DNA of 64,000 bases from Atrina japonica (lineage: Eukaryota; Mollusca; Bivalvia; Pterioida; Pinnidae). Shown here piece by piece: positions 36,298 to 47,748 of this stretch; position 1 is the stretch's first letter; every line of letters starts with the position of its first letter. Both the position numbers and the translations under genes were made by a program. The notes under the pieces were generated by a model. That model was not told the DNA's origin. It saw only the letters and a list, made by a program, of their open reading frames with translations, and did no database searches. The stretch is taken from contig BROG01000071.1 of the NCBI GenBank assembly GCA_030159075.1, positions 62,001 through 126,000 on the forward strand, given 5' to 3'.

Positions 36298-37639
36298 CCT
36301 TCCTGATTCTGCCTTTTGGTGTGCTCTTCCACATAGGGTGATGTAGTAAAGTCAAAATTCTACATTTAGTTTGATTGCTATGCTAGGCTAATACTTGACA
36401 GTACAACGTAGTTATTGTCGATTCACATAACTTTGCGGGGTGGAGTACCATTTTGATAATCATACAAATGCTTCTATTCACTTTTTGATTAAGACAGACT
36501 TCACAGAAAATGCATTATATTCCCCAATGGAAACCCATAGGTAATGTAACAAGTAGAAACTTCTACTCTAGTCAGTGTAAGCTCAATGTCGTAATGCTGC
36601 TTTATCTTAAATTTAAACTCGTCCAGGTCAAGAAACAATTCACAAGACTCCACCCGGCCAAGTTAAATGTTAAATGTATACACAATATCGATACCTGAAA
36701 CTATAAGTCATTATTTGACTGTGTGGGTTTATATATCAAAATCTCAGTGTCTTGTACATGTCTTTGACCACAACGTCAATCTTTTACACAGAGCTGTCTA
36801 TCCTTGCATCCTATTTCATTCTCTGTCAACATCTCAAAAGTCGTCCAAAAACATGTGATCATGTAAACAGAATGAATTGATAAACCAACTTACTCAGAAT
36901 AGGGGTACTTTTCATAAAGTCCCTTTATCTATAGCCATTTTTGAAAGTATTTTATCCTTAAATATCCACATAGAAATATTCTATGTCAAAACTTTATTCA
37001 TATCCAAAAAAAACCACAAATGACTTTTAAATAGTAAAATCTAGAGTAAATATATATATTTTACAAGAATCTTGTAAAATCGAGACGTTGACAGAAATCG
37101 AGAATGAGAGAGAGTTCAAGGATCCAAAACTCTGCCAGAGATTTGTGTCGAAATTTGGCACAGACTGTTTATAAATAAATGCAATAAACAATTTGTCTGT
37201 TGCTATATATATTTTATAATTGATATAGCAAAGAACTTTTTGTGAAAGAGCACCGACTTATTGCCTGGGATGTACTGGTTATTTGTAACAAACCTGTCTT
37301 TGTCTTTGTAATTTGTGAGACCTATTGCCTTGAAATGATGGCATTTTCACAAAAATTACCAAGTGAAAAATTTTACATTTTGATACAAATAATATTCAAA
37401 TGCCCAAATGCAAAAAGTACCAAAGTTAACTATTTTTTTAATTTTTGGAGTTTATTTATTTTTTTTTATCTGTGATAAGAATAAAATTCCAATTTACTAT
37501 TTGTTACTTCATTAGTTAATATTTATTAATAAATGCAAATTTGCATATTAAAAAGGGGCTGTGTGATCACTCTGTATTACTTTTCACTTTTCTTTACATT
37601 GTATGTCTACCTGGTAATTTTGATTGGTTGATATATGAT

Positions 37640-38378
37640 GATCTGGGTCAACTGTATGATCCAGGTCAGGTGTATGATTTGATCTAGGTCAACTATATGA
37701 TCCAGGTCAGGTGTATGACTTGAACTGGGTGTATGTAATGACCCAGGTCAGGTATATGATTTGACCTAGGTCAACTGTATGATCCAGGTCAGGTGTATGA
37801 CTTGAACTGGGTGTATGTAATGACCCAGGTCAGGTGTGTGATTTGACCTAGGTCAACTGTATGATCCAGGTCAGGTGTATGACTTGAACTGGGTGTGTGT
37901 AATGACCCAGGTCAGGTGTATGATTTGACCTAGGTCAACTGTATGATCCAGGTCAGGTGTATGACTTGACCTGGATGTGTGTACATGTAGATCAACTGTA
38001 TAATCCAGGTCAGGTGTATGACTTGACCTGGGTCAGGTGTATCTAATGACCCAGGTCAGGTGTATGACTTGACCTGGATGTGTGTACATGTAGATCAACT
38101 GTATAATCCAGGTCAGGTGTATGACTTGACCTGGGTCAGGTGTATCTAATGACCCAGGTCAGGTGTATGACTTGACCTGGATGTGTGTACATGTAGATCA
38201 ACTGTATAATCCAGGTCAGGTATATGGCTTGACCTGGGTCAGGTGTATCTAATGACCCAGGTCAGGTGTATGACTTGACCTGGATGTGTGTACATGTAGA
38301 TCAACTGTATAATCCAGGTCAGGTGTATGACTTGACCTGGGTCAGGTGTATCTAATGACCCAGGTCAGGTGTATGATT
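37640..38378. repeat. AGGTCA-rich minisatellite
   Basis: The units combine ATGATCCAGGTCAGGTGTAT, GACTTGACCTGGGTCAGGTG, TATCTAATGACCCAGGTCAG and TGTGTACATGTAGATCAACT in a higher-order repeat of about 130 bp (right half) and about 90 bp (left half). Dozens of AGGTCA/TGACCT hexamers occur in direct and everted arrangements. Confidence 0.92.
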
Positions 38379-38472
38379 TGAGCAAGAAAAGGTGTATGAT
38401 AATAATTCATTTGGGTTGCATACAGTATATTTAGAATTTAGATTGCACATGAACTAATATTGGTGATTTCAG

Positions 38473-38598
38473 TAACTGATATCCAGTGTCCAGAAGGACT
38501 GTATCGATGTGAAAATGGACAATGCATTTCTCCGAATGTTGAATGTGATGGAAAAGTTGATTGTGCGGATGGCTCCGATGAAATTCCAGCTAAGTGTG
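38473..38598 (+). CDS. HSPG2: LDLa repeat 5 (exon)
   Basis: Encodes TDIQCPEGLYRCENGQC, ISPNVECDGKVDC and ADGSDEIPAKCG. The usual Phe before the second cysteine is Tyr (LYRC). Cage residues are complete. Acceptor GATTTCAG; the donor TGTG|GTGCGT is less typical. Phase 1-1, 126 bp. Confidence 0.93.
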
Positions 38599-40040
38599 GT
38601 GCGTAACGAAAGAAATTGATTATTGTTGTAACTTTTATATGTAGTTCTAATCTTTTCGTTGATGGTAGTAGAAGGCTGATTAATTTTGGACGTCAGACTT
38701 TTTTCTTTTATATGAAAAAGTATGTAAGAGATAGGGGGTTTAATATATAATAATTTAGATTTGTGTAACTTATAAATTTATAAAAAAAAAAGTTTAAAAA
38801 ACTCCTGCACAATCTGGATACTATTTTTAAGAGTTGATGGAGCAGCAACGCAGTTATATTATACTAAGTTGCTTATTGGGAACAAGTCAAAGCACATTTT
38901 GCAGTATGGGGTTAATAGCACATTATATTGACGCAGAATTACATATGTATGTGCATTTCAGCAACATAAACTGAACTTCAAGACTGAAATTTCCAAATCA
39001 CACTTTTATTCCTATATTTTTGCTTTTTAAAATGACAAATATATAGTAAAAATTCGATGAAAAAATATAGGTCTACAAGACTTGTTGAAATATATGCTAT
39101 AAAAAGTCAGTTCGGCATCCTTTATGAATTCTAAGATATTATAAATATGCTTCAGAATGTTACTTTTCAGTTATTTTTACTGTTATACTCTTGTGATAAA
39201 ATCGACATTTAAAGCGATAGACTGGACTGTTAGCAATGCTTGACCACAATTAATATGCAAATGAGTTTTTGTCAAGTTACCCTTACTGTGTATTGTCAAG
39301 ATCTGTCTGTGAAGTAGGACATAGAAGTTGCTTTATTTCTCATTCACCTGGTCTTAACTAATAAGAAACTCTGGTGGCAGTCTTTGAAGTTTGGAAAATG
39401 TTTTACATGTACAGGTTTTGACCTAGAGATTTAAGGCTACTGATAGGAAGTATAGCATAAGGGTATAATACTGCTCTGCAGAAATTTAATATGGATGAAA
39501 GGATGTTTATAAGCACAAGATATTATGATCATATTGCTGATCTATGTAGTTTGTTGCAAAATAAATAAGCCATCAGTACGCACGTTAGGCCAAAAAGTCT
39601 AACCCGATTTTTGGTTACTTTTTTTGTAAAAGCTAATTTGACCGAATTAAAAAGTATTCAGTATACTTAGTGTATTATACCTCATTAAAACTTACGATTG
39701 CCATCAACTCATATCAGTACTTTCAGTATTTTGATTGATATCATAAGGTCTTTGTTTCAATGTGGCTACACTTGGGAGTATTTGTGTCAACAAACATATC
39801 TTGTATTTAAGTTTTTTGATTTGAATGCATGAATTGATGTAAACAAAGATATCTTTAAGTACAATAGCTGCATCATCATCATTTGAAATGACTCAGTTCT
39901 GAGATTTTGATTATGATTGAAAGTCATCTTATTTGTTCAATTCCTGCATGTCCTTTTTGAAAACTGTATGTCACTGGATGAAATACAGCTGTTTGATGTC
40001 TTACCACCTCTACCCTACCTGTCTAATGGAACAGTCTAAG
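38599..40040 (+). other. Intron segment, nothing recognised
   Basis: AT-rich, without tandem repeats or SINE sequence that I could see. Confidence 0.55.
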
Positions 40041-40636
40041 TACAGTGGTACCTGTCTTAAAAGACCACTCTTGTGAGATACGACCTGTCTTGTTAGACCA
40101 CTCTCATGAAATATGACCTGTCCTCGGAGACCACTCATGAAATATGATGTGTCTTGTTAGACCACTCCCATGAAATATGATGTGTCTTCTGAGACCACTC
40201 ATGAAATATGATGTGTCTTCTGAGACCACTCTCATAAAATACGATCTGTCCTCTGAGACCACTCTCATGAAATATGACCTGTCCTCTGAGACCACTCTCA
40301 TGAAATATGACCTGTCCTCGGAGACCACTCATGAAATATGATGTGTCTTGTTAGACCACTCCCATGAAATATGATGTGTCTTCTGAGACCACTCATGAAA
40401 TATGATGTGTCTTCTGAGACCATTCATGAAATATGATGTGTCTTCTGAGACCACTCATAAAATATGATCTGTCCTCTGAGACCACTCTCATGAAATATGA
40501 TCTGTCCTCTGAGACCACTCTCATGAAATATGACCTGTCTGTATAAAAACTTCTTTTGAGAGGCCACCTGTCTTTAGAGACCAACTTTACATTTCAGTGG
40601 CAGATGGAATGGTCTCTCAAGACAGATACCACTGTA
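40041..40636 (+). mobile_element. Tc1/mariner-like MITE with tandem-repeat interior, copy 2
   Basis: The left end TACAGTGGTACCTGTCTTAA AAGACC pairs with the right end GGTCTCTCAAGACAGATACC ACTGTA. Taking TA as the target duplication, the element begins CAGTGG and ends CCACTG, as Tc1/mariner-type elements do. The interior is a 32-bp-class minisatellite of CTCATGAAATATGACCTGTC CTCTGAGACCA units, some with TGATGTGTCTT. Confidence 0.75.
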
Positions 40637-40849
40637 CTTCTTAGCATGTGGATTTACTTTCATTATGCATGTTCTTTGCTTTAAAATTTGTCTTCCATTG
40701 TGACCAAGTCAATCTTTTTTATTTTGCTTTTTTATTGTAATTTGTTATCCGGCCTGATGGGCTGAAGATGAAGTGCTACAAATTTTGATCTAGGTACTGA
40801 ACATGTCAAACACTGAGGAATACTTTAACTTGACATAACTATGATCATG

Positions 40850-41150
40850 CGGTACCTTATTTGTGGTCTCATCTGAAAGAGCCACCATCATGCGATACCT
40901 TGTTTGTAGGTCTCATCTAAAAGAGCCACCATCATGTGGTACCTTGTTTGTAGGTCTTATCTAAAATAGCCACCATCATGCGGTACCTTGTTTGTAGGTC
41001 TTATCTAAAAGAGCCACCATCATATGGTACCTTGTTTATAGGTCTCATCCTCAAGAGCCACCATCATGCGGTACCTTGTTTGTAGGTCTTATCTAAAAGA
41101 GCCGCCATCATGTGGTACCTTGTTTGTAGGTCTTGTTTAAAAGAGCAGTA
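40850..41150. repeat. ~44-bp minisatellite, about 7 copies
   Basis: The unit is AAAAGAGCCACCATCATGCG, GTACCTTGTTTGTAGGTCTT, ATCT, with few variants. Confidence 0.92.
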
Positions 41151-41501
41151 ATATTCACTTCTTATGTTGATCACATGGCAAGTTTACTTTACTTTCAGTT
41201 AACAGGCTTTACAGAGTTTACAGGCTCACGTAAATTGTTAAGATTTTATACATATTGTGCTTTAAATAAAGTCAAAGGAATTGAATAAATGAAACTTTTA
41301 AATTAGATCAATCAAAAAGTAGGTAAGATATAAAAAAATCATGATATTAAAAAAGGATGCTTTATAATACAGCTTTATTCTGGATTTGTAAAATAATAAC
41401 CAAATGCTTACCAAATGAATGGATAAGGCATTTTAATCATTTCATTATGATCCATGGTATTTAATCTGTTGGCAAGTTTCATGTTACTGCTGGGTTTTTA
41501 G

Positions 41502-41639
41502 GGGTGCCAGCTACCACTTTACGACCCTGCACCACTACAGAATTTAGATGTGATAATGGACAGTGTATTCCTGATGACCTCCGATGTGATACATTACCCG
41601 ATTGTGATGACAGATCTGATGAATCTGAGACTAATTGTC
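41502..41639 (+). CDS. HSPG2: LDLa repeat 6 (exon)
   Basis: Encodes a Thr-rich linker GVPATTLRP, then CTTTEFRCDNGQC, IPDDLRCDTLPDC and DDRSDESETNC. At 138 bp it is the longest LDLa exon, through the linker and the loop before the last cysteine. The Thr-rich linker could carry O-glycans (inference). Acceptor GGTTTTTAG, donor GTC|GTAAGT, phase 1-1. Confidence 0.93.
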
Positions 41640-42180
41640 GTAAGTTTTGGTTAAATCTTCTAAAAATTTGAAATTAAAAATGTTTTTCAAACTGTGTGAC
41701 AATTATTTTTCAGTGATTTATTTTGTCCTTTTTTTCAGGCAAATAACAATGTTTGCATGCATCTAAGTATATCACAATACATGGTTAAAGGAAATATATC
41801 CTTGGTGATGGGGAAAGATGTATTTTTCACTGTATTCATAGAAATATTCAGTTGTAGAAATAATATTAATGATGACTAATCAGATAGAGAACAAAAGTCA
41901 GTTTCTAATTATGATACACCCAATTGGATTTTATCCATTTTTAATCTACACCAAACAATTATTTTGTTTTCGGCTAATAAAAAAAATGAGAACATAACAA
42001 ATGTTAACCATCTTCCATTTAAAAAAAATATTTGCTGATATTAATATTTAAACTAAATAGACAAATATGATATTTTGTATTATTAATTCTGTATCTAGGC
42101 AATATGATGGTTTTTATACATATATTATTAACTCTTAGTGATATCCAGATGTTTAATTGCTATATTTTTATGTTACTTAC

Positions 42181-42475
42181 TTAATCCTTCTCACTCCAAT
42201 GGGAGCATAGGGCTTTCATCACTGAATGCCATTTGGTGCAATCCATGACCCAAGTTTTGGCTTCTCTCCATGACATCTTGGTCTTATGGAGCTCAATGTC
42301 CAGTGTTCTACACCAGAGGTTTATTAGCCTTCCTCTTCCCCTGGTATATTGCGCAGTGTATGGCCGATCCATCACCATTTCTTCTGGAGTCTGTGATCAG
42401 TTGCTGCTGCGTTCTTGCCCAAAGTTCGTGGTCCGATATCTTCTCTAGCCAACGTATCTTCAAGAACTAGATGTT
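42181..42475 (-). mobile_element. LINE reverse-transcriptase tail, decayed
   Basis: Read on the minus strand from about 42472, one frame gives KIRWLEKISDHELWARTQQQ and then SRR. After a one-base shift the next part gives WIGHTLR, and a third stretch (42378-42181) gives RPYTAQYTRGRGRLI, LDIELHKTKMSWREAK and ALCSHWSEKD. The order (R-W-x-E-x-I-S/N-x-E-L-W, W-I-G-H-x-L-R, G-R-G-R, W-x-E-A-K) is the C-terminal tail of non-LTR retrotransposon endonuclease-reverse transcriptase proteins. The frameshift and an in-frame stop mark it as dead. The clade cannot be decided from so little. Confidence 0.7.
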
Positions 42476-42936
42476 TACATGAGATGTCGTAAAGCTAGAT
42501 CTATGCTATCTATTTGTACAAGTGCAGTGAGTGTACTTAGATATCTGGTAAAGAAAATCAGATACTGCTAGTGTTTGGTAAAACCAACTTTCACTTCCTG
42601 TGCCGAGCTTTGATGAAAGAATAGTCAGTACCAGGTTTTAAAAGTCTTTAGTATGACCAAGTACAGGGAAGTAAACCTGGAACTTTCTGCTTGCAAGTCA
42701 AATTATATACTACTAGCAAAAATGATCATCTTTTAAAGAGATGTATTTCAATCAAAAATCCTTGAAATTGAATATTTCATCAAATTCAGTTTACGGTTGC
42801 ATCATGTTTTACATAACATACCTTGTCATTTCAAAACAGATTTCACTTGTTTTTGCTTCTTAGAGATTCTTGCTTCATGATTTCTGTGTACTTTCTTGCT
42901 TCATGATTTCTGTATATTTTCTGATTTTTATTTCAG

Positions 42937-43050
42937 CTGGTGGTTGCGCACCAGGACTGTTCAAGTGTAAAAATGGCAGCTGTATTGACCGCCGTCTAGT
43001 CTGTGATGGTTTCCCTGACTGCATTGATTATTCAGATGAAGAACCTTGCA
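42937..43050 (+). CDS. HSPG2: LDLa repeat 7 (exon)
   Basis: Encodes [28 protein letters not shown] and IDYSDEEPC. Complete six-cysteine pattern and calcium cage. Acceptor TTATTTCAG, donor GCA|GTAAGT, phase 1-1, 114 bp. Upstream intron sequence repeats CTTGCTTCATGATTTCTGT twice. Confidence 0.94.
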
Positions 43051-43127
43051 GTAAGTATGGTGTTTAAATTTTGATGAAAACACTACATAATTTAATTGAT
43101 TTTAAGCTAATTTGTCTTCTAAGTTAG

Positions 43128-44112
43128 CTATGGTCTCCTAAGTGAGGTAGTCTCCTAAATCAGATATGGTCTCCTAAGTGAAGTAGTCTCCTAAGTCAGA
43201 TATGGTCTCCTAAGTGAGGTAGTCTCCTAAGTCAGATATGGTCTCCTAAGTGAGGTAGTCTCCTAAATCAGATATGGTCTCCTAAGTGAGGTAGTCTCCT
43301 AAATCAGATATGGTCTCCTAAGTGAGGTTGTCTCTTAAATCAGATATGGTCTCCTAAGTGAGGTTGTCTCCTAAATCAGATATGGTCTCCTAAGTGAGGT
43401 AGTCTCCTAAATCAGATATGGTTTCCTAAGTGAAGTAGTCTCCTAAGTTAGATATGGTTTCCTAAGTGAAGTAGTCTCCTAAGTTAGATATGGTTTCCTA
43501 AGTGAAGTAGTCTCCTAAGTCAGATATGGTTTCCTAAGTGAAGTAGTCTCCTAAGTTAGATATGGTTTCCTAAGTGAGGTAGTCTCCTAAGTTAGATATG
43601 GTTTCCTAAGTGAAGTAGTCTCCTAAGTCAGATAGGGTCTCCTAAGTGAGGTAGTCTCCTAAGTGAGGTTGTCTCTTAAATATCAGATATGGTTTCTTAA
43701 GTGAGGTTGTCTCCTAGATCAGATATGGTCTCCTAAGTAAGTTTGTCTCCTAAGTTAGATATGGTCTCCTAAGTGAGGTTGTCTCTTAAATCAGATATGG
43801 TGGCCTAAGAGAGATATGGTCTCCTAAGTCAGATATTGTCTTGTAAGTGAGGTAGTCTCCTAAGTCAGATATGGTCTCCTAAGTGAGGTAGTCTCCTAAA
43901 TCATATAATTTTCCAATGTGATGTAGTCTCCTGAATCAGATATGGTCTTCTAAGTGAGGTTGTCTCTTAAATCAGATATCATCTCCTGAATCAGATATGG
44001 TCTCCTAAGTCAGATATTGTCTCGTAAGTGAGGTAGTCTCCTAAATCATATATTTTCTCCAAAGTGATGTAGTCTCCTGAATCAGATATGGTCTCCTAAG
44101 TGATGTAGTCTC
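43128..44112. repeat. 36-bp minisatellite, about 27 copies
   Basis: The unit is GATATGGTCTCCTAAGTGAG, GTAGTCTCCTAAATCA, made of two similar half-units (GTCTCCTAAGT). It starts about 80 bp after the LDLa 7 donor. Confidence 0.95.
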
Positions 44113-44745
44113 CTTGAAATGACGTGAAGGTTCCCCTTGAGGTCTAGTTGTGCATATTACATTTTCAGAGAGATCGGAATTCAATATGGCTGATAGGCGG
44201 CCATCATGGATTTTGACCAGTAGAAGTTTGTTACCATTTATATTTCTCAAAAAGGACTGTAGGGATCTCACTGAAATTTTACATGAGGGTTGCCTTTGAA
44301 GTTTGAGGTCTAGTTGTGCATATTACATTTTCAGAAGGAACAGAATCCAACAATGCTGGCAGGAGGCCATCTAGGAATTTGACAATTGAAATTTCTTATC
44401 ACTATCTTATCTCAGAATGTACCAAAGGAATCTTTTCGAAATTGATTATGGAGGTTCCCCCTGAGGTCTGGATGTGCATATTACATTTTCAGAGAGATCA
44501 AAATCCAAGATGGACACTTGTCAACCATGTTGAATTCCATTATATCCAAAAATGTAATATGTTCAGTTCAGTTTTGCTATATTCTTGTGAAAAAAAAGTG
44601 TTTCACAGAATTTTGGATTTCAGTTCAAATTCAATGTTGAGACACAAAATAAGAGAAAATAAGAGAAAAGAACAATCTGTCATAGATAAGACATAAAACA
44701 TTGCATGGTGACCGCCAAGATCGCTCTTGGATCTCTTGTTATACA
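44113..44745. mobile_element. Dispersed element with ~170-bp internal repeats
   Basis: The block GAGGTCTAGTTGTGCATATT ACATTTTCAGA occurs three times (about 44138, 44307, 44463), each followed by a segment like GGAATTCAATATGGCTG or AAATCCAAGATGG. The end, CCGCCAAGATCGCTCTTGGA TCTCTTGTT, resembles the GGGCCTCTTGT end of the foldback elements. I call it a mobile or repeat element on that basis only. Confidence 0.5.
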
Positions 44746-44825
44746 ATGTAATTGCTATTTCTGTGTTTATAGAATTATATTCCTTTGTATGTATTTAACT
44801 AAAATGCCTGTAATTTTGATTTCAG

Positions 44826-44951
44826 CTATTGAAAAAGATTGCCCAGAAAATCAACATCGCTGTCGTGATGGACAGTGTACAAAATCCGACGCTCTCTGTG
44901 ATGGCGTAGTAGACTGCCAAGACTCTTCTGATGAATCCCCTCAGATCTGTG
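44826..44951 (+). CDS. HSPG2: LDLa repeat 8 (exon)
   Basis: Encodes IEKDCPENQHRCRDGQC, TKSDALCDGVVDC and QDSSDESPQICG. His replaces the usual Phe before the second cysteine. Cage residues are complete. Last LDLa before the Ig domain. Acceptor GATTTCAG; donor TGTG|GTGTGT is weak at +3 to +6. Phase 1-1, 126 bp. Confidence 0.93.
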
Positions 44952-44952
44952 G

Positions 44953-45120
44953 TGTGTAATAGATCTTGCATCTCTGTCCATGTCATATCTAATAATTACT
45001 TATGACCCAAATGCTCAGCAAGAGCTATTGCTATCTTCTTTTGTCTCAGTGTTGTTAACTTTTATGTATTTTTAAAATTTTCTGAAGAACTATTAAGCCA
45101 ATTTTGATCAAACTTGGCAG
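44953..45120 (+). repeat. 168-bp segment, duplicated at 45890-46057
   Basis: The segment begins TGTGTAATAGATCTTGCATC inside the LDLa 8 donor region and runs to TTTTGATCAAACTTGGCAG. It occurs again 937 bp downstream with a single difference seen (CTTTTATG against CTTTAATG). Confidence 0.9.
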
Positions 45121-45572
45121 GAGGTATCCCCATGTAAATCTACTTAAAAGTTTGTGAAAGAAAATGGATAGGGACCCAATAAGGATACAAAAAGAACCAA
45201 AATTTGTTACATCTTTGAAAATTTTGCCGGCTCAGTTCATGGTAACAATTTTTACCAGAACTACTATTCTAAATATTTGACGTCTTAATTAAACTGTAAT
45301 GTCATTTTGCGGGAACGGTGTTGCCTTTCAGAAATTAGATAGACTGTCGAAGAATGCATTTATCAAGTAGTGTAAAACAAGGAGCTCACTTTTAAGGCAT
45401 TGCCTTAGTTTATGTTGGTATTTCTTAATATTATATTGGTGTAAGATAATTCCATTTTTTAAACCATAAATCGAATTTCGATGGTTATACCTCATTCAAT
45501 TAAATAAACTATTTATGTCTTTTCATATGTCATATTTGATGGATCAGTTTCCATTGAAGCATTGTAACTTGT

Positions 45573-46486
45573 TAGCTCACCAGAACCAGAAGGTTCAGGT
45601 GAGCTTTTCCGATTTACTTTTGTTCACCATCTGTCTGTCCGTCTGTCGATTAATTTTTCACATTTTCGACTTCTGCTCCAAAACGGTGGACACAAGGGGG
45701 GGGGGGGGGGGGGAATAGGCCACAGGGTGTACCCTTCTTCAGAAATCTACTATTTCAGAGCTGCTGCATGGATAAAATAAAAATACATCTACATAGATGT
45801 TTGATTCAAGTTTGTTAATTTCGTAGAAATCGGAAAATAAATTTTTGACACATTTTTTACCTCTTTTTAGACCTCTTTTTTCATTTTCATGTGTAATAGA
45901 TCTTGCATCTCTGTCCATGTCATATCTAATAATTACTTATGACCCAAATGCTCAGCAAGAGCTATTGCTATCTTCTTTTGTCTCAGTGTTGTTAACTTTA
46001 ATGTATTTTTAAAATTTTCTGAAGAACTATTAAGCCAATTTTGATCAAACTTGGCAGACAGTTTTTACACTCTGAGCTTTTTCTTCAAAACTGCTTCATG
46101 GATTTTGACAAAACTTTACAGGAAGCAAGTACCCAAAGATCCCTTACCAAGTTTGTGATTTCGGATCAGATAGACTCCGAGGTGGATCCAGGGTGGAGCA
46201 AAATAGGTCTCAGGGGGGTACCCCTTTTTGAAGATCTTCTTTTCCGAACTACTACATGATTTGAAAAACTAATTGCATCTGAGTGATTTACATGGATGTA
46301 TTCATGTTTTTCAAATAAATTGGAAATTTAATTTTTGAAGTCTATTTGATGTCTTTCCCGACGTTTGTCATTTTCATTCAATTTCTCCTCCACTCCCAAG
46401 GAGTGTTATAATAATTTGTAAATTGTGATTCATATATTTGTACCTAACACAATTCAGGTGAGCAATGTGGCCAATGGGCCTCTTAT
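45573..46486 (+). mobile_element. GCTCACC...GGTGAGC foldback element, copy 3
   Basis: It opens with a hairpin, AGCTCACCAGAACCAGAAGG TTCAGGTGAGCT, and ends CAGGTGAGCAATGTGGCCAA TGGGCCTCTTA. The interior shares GACAAAACTTTACAGGAAGC AAGT, GGTGGATCCAGGGTGG and CTCCCAAGGAGTGTTATAAT with the copies at 7224 and 9850. It contains an 18-base G run (45696-45713), and the copied 168-bp segment (45890-46057) lies within it. Confidence 0.7.
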
Positions 46487-46537
46487 TTTATTTGATAGTA
46501 TGAACAGAGAGGTTACGTAGTTTTTGTTCTTTTTCAG

Positions 46538-46662
46538 GTCCAATCGTGACTCTGTCTATCTCTAAAAGCCAGCTCATTTTAAATGAAGGGGAGAATGCTG
46601 TATTTGACTGCTCAGCTACAGGAAATGTAGCTGTCTCTGTCTCCTGGAGGAAAGGTTCTGGG
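46538..46662 (+). CDS. HSPG2: Immunoglobulin domain, first half (exon)
   Basis: Encodes GPIVTLSISKSQLILNEGEN, AVFDCSATGNVAVSV and SWRKGSG. It has strand A/B with the first Ig cysteine (FDCSA) and the core tryptophan (VSWRK) about 13 residues later, as in I-set domains. Acceptor TTTTTCAG, 5' phase 1. The donor GGG|GTTTGT is atypical and phase 0. The domain continues at 47749. Confidence 0.9.
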
Positions 46663-46939
46663 GTTTGTATCAAAATCATTTTGTTTAATTTTTAGAAATT
46701 ATAAATATATATTTGTCAAATAAACTATGCTGACCAATTTTAATGATGACGGAGGAAATTTTTATAACTTATAAACTAGTCAACTTTCCCCGGCATAATC
46801 AGCCTAGGACCCAGTGGTGTTGGGACTGGCAGTGACTGTAGGTGAAATATGTCATAGTTCTGGAGCAGAATTATATAACTTGTCAACCATTAAAGTTCCG
46901 CTGTGTCAGAAACATTGAAAACAACAGAGAGGAATGGTA

Positions 46940-47250
46940 AACTTTGGTACAGAGTAAATGTGACATCCGAGTAAAGAGCTCACTCACATCATCTTGTTGG
47001 TAGCTATACTGACTTTTTGTAAAGCTGCATTGATCTAGTTTAGTAACGTTGGTACCGAGTAAATGTGATATCCGAGTAAAGAGCTCACTCACATCATCTT
47101 GTTGGGAGCTGTACTGACTTTTTGTAAAGCTGCATTGATCTAGTTTAGTAACTTTGGTACTGAGTAAATTTGATATCCGAGTAAAGAGCTCACTCACATC
47201 ATCTTGTTGGAAGCTGTACTGACTTTTTGTAAAGCTGCATTGATCTAGTT
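46940..47250. repeat. 105-bp tandem repeat, 3 copies
   Basis: The unit contains GAGTAAAGAGCTCACTCACA, TCATCTTGTTGG and GCTGTACTGACTTTTTGTAA AGCTGCATTGATCTAGTTTA. Copies start near 46969, 47074 and 47179. Confidence 0.92.
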
Positions 47251-47279
47251 TAAGTTTAAGTCATAACACTTTGGTGTAC

Positions 47280-47492
47280 GCTAGATAACATGAGTTTTTG
47301 TCCTCTAATTAAACCAGTGGTTATATGGTGTGTTCCTACTAGCTTGGCTTGGTAGATAACATGAGTTTTTGTCCTCTAATTAAGCCAGTGGTTATATGGT
47401 GTGTTCCTACTAGCTTGGCTTGGTAGATAACATGAGTTTTTGTCCTCTAATTAAGCCAGTGGTTATATGGTGTGTTCCTACTAGCTTGGCTT
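47280..47492. repeat. 71-bp tandem repeat, 3 copies
   Basis: The unit is GATAACATGAGTTTTTGTCC, TCTAATTAAGCCAGTGGTTA, TATGGTGTGTTCCTACTAGC, TTGGCTTGGTA. It is almost perfect and follows the 105-bp array directly. Confidence 0.92.
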
Positions 47493-47748
47493 ACGGGTGG
47501 ACCCTTTAACTCAATTCGAAGAGCAACAAATTTGAAAACCATGGCCCTAGGTTCATTTTCATGCAGAGACAGTTATTTGCCACTGTCACATGGTGCGTTA
47601 TATCAGAAGGATCTTGGACAATATTTTGCAATATTTACCAAGATTATTGGACTCTCAAACCTTTATAACTGACTTAGCCTTCAGTGTTTTTCTTGTTTTT
47701 TTTTGACAGTAAAAGCATAATTCTTATTACATTTTTATTATGTTTCAG

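Noticed and set aside
44316..44696. 126-codon plus-strand frame
   Set aside because: It lies in a dispersed repeat with three internal copies and has no recognisable domain.
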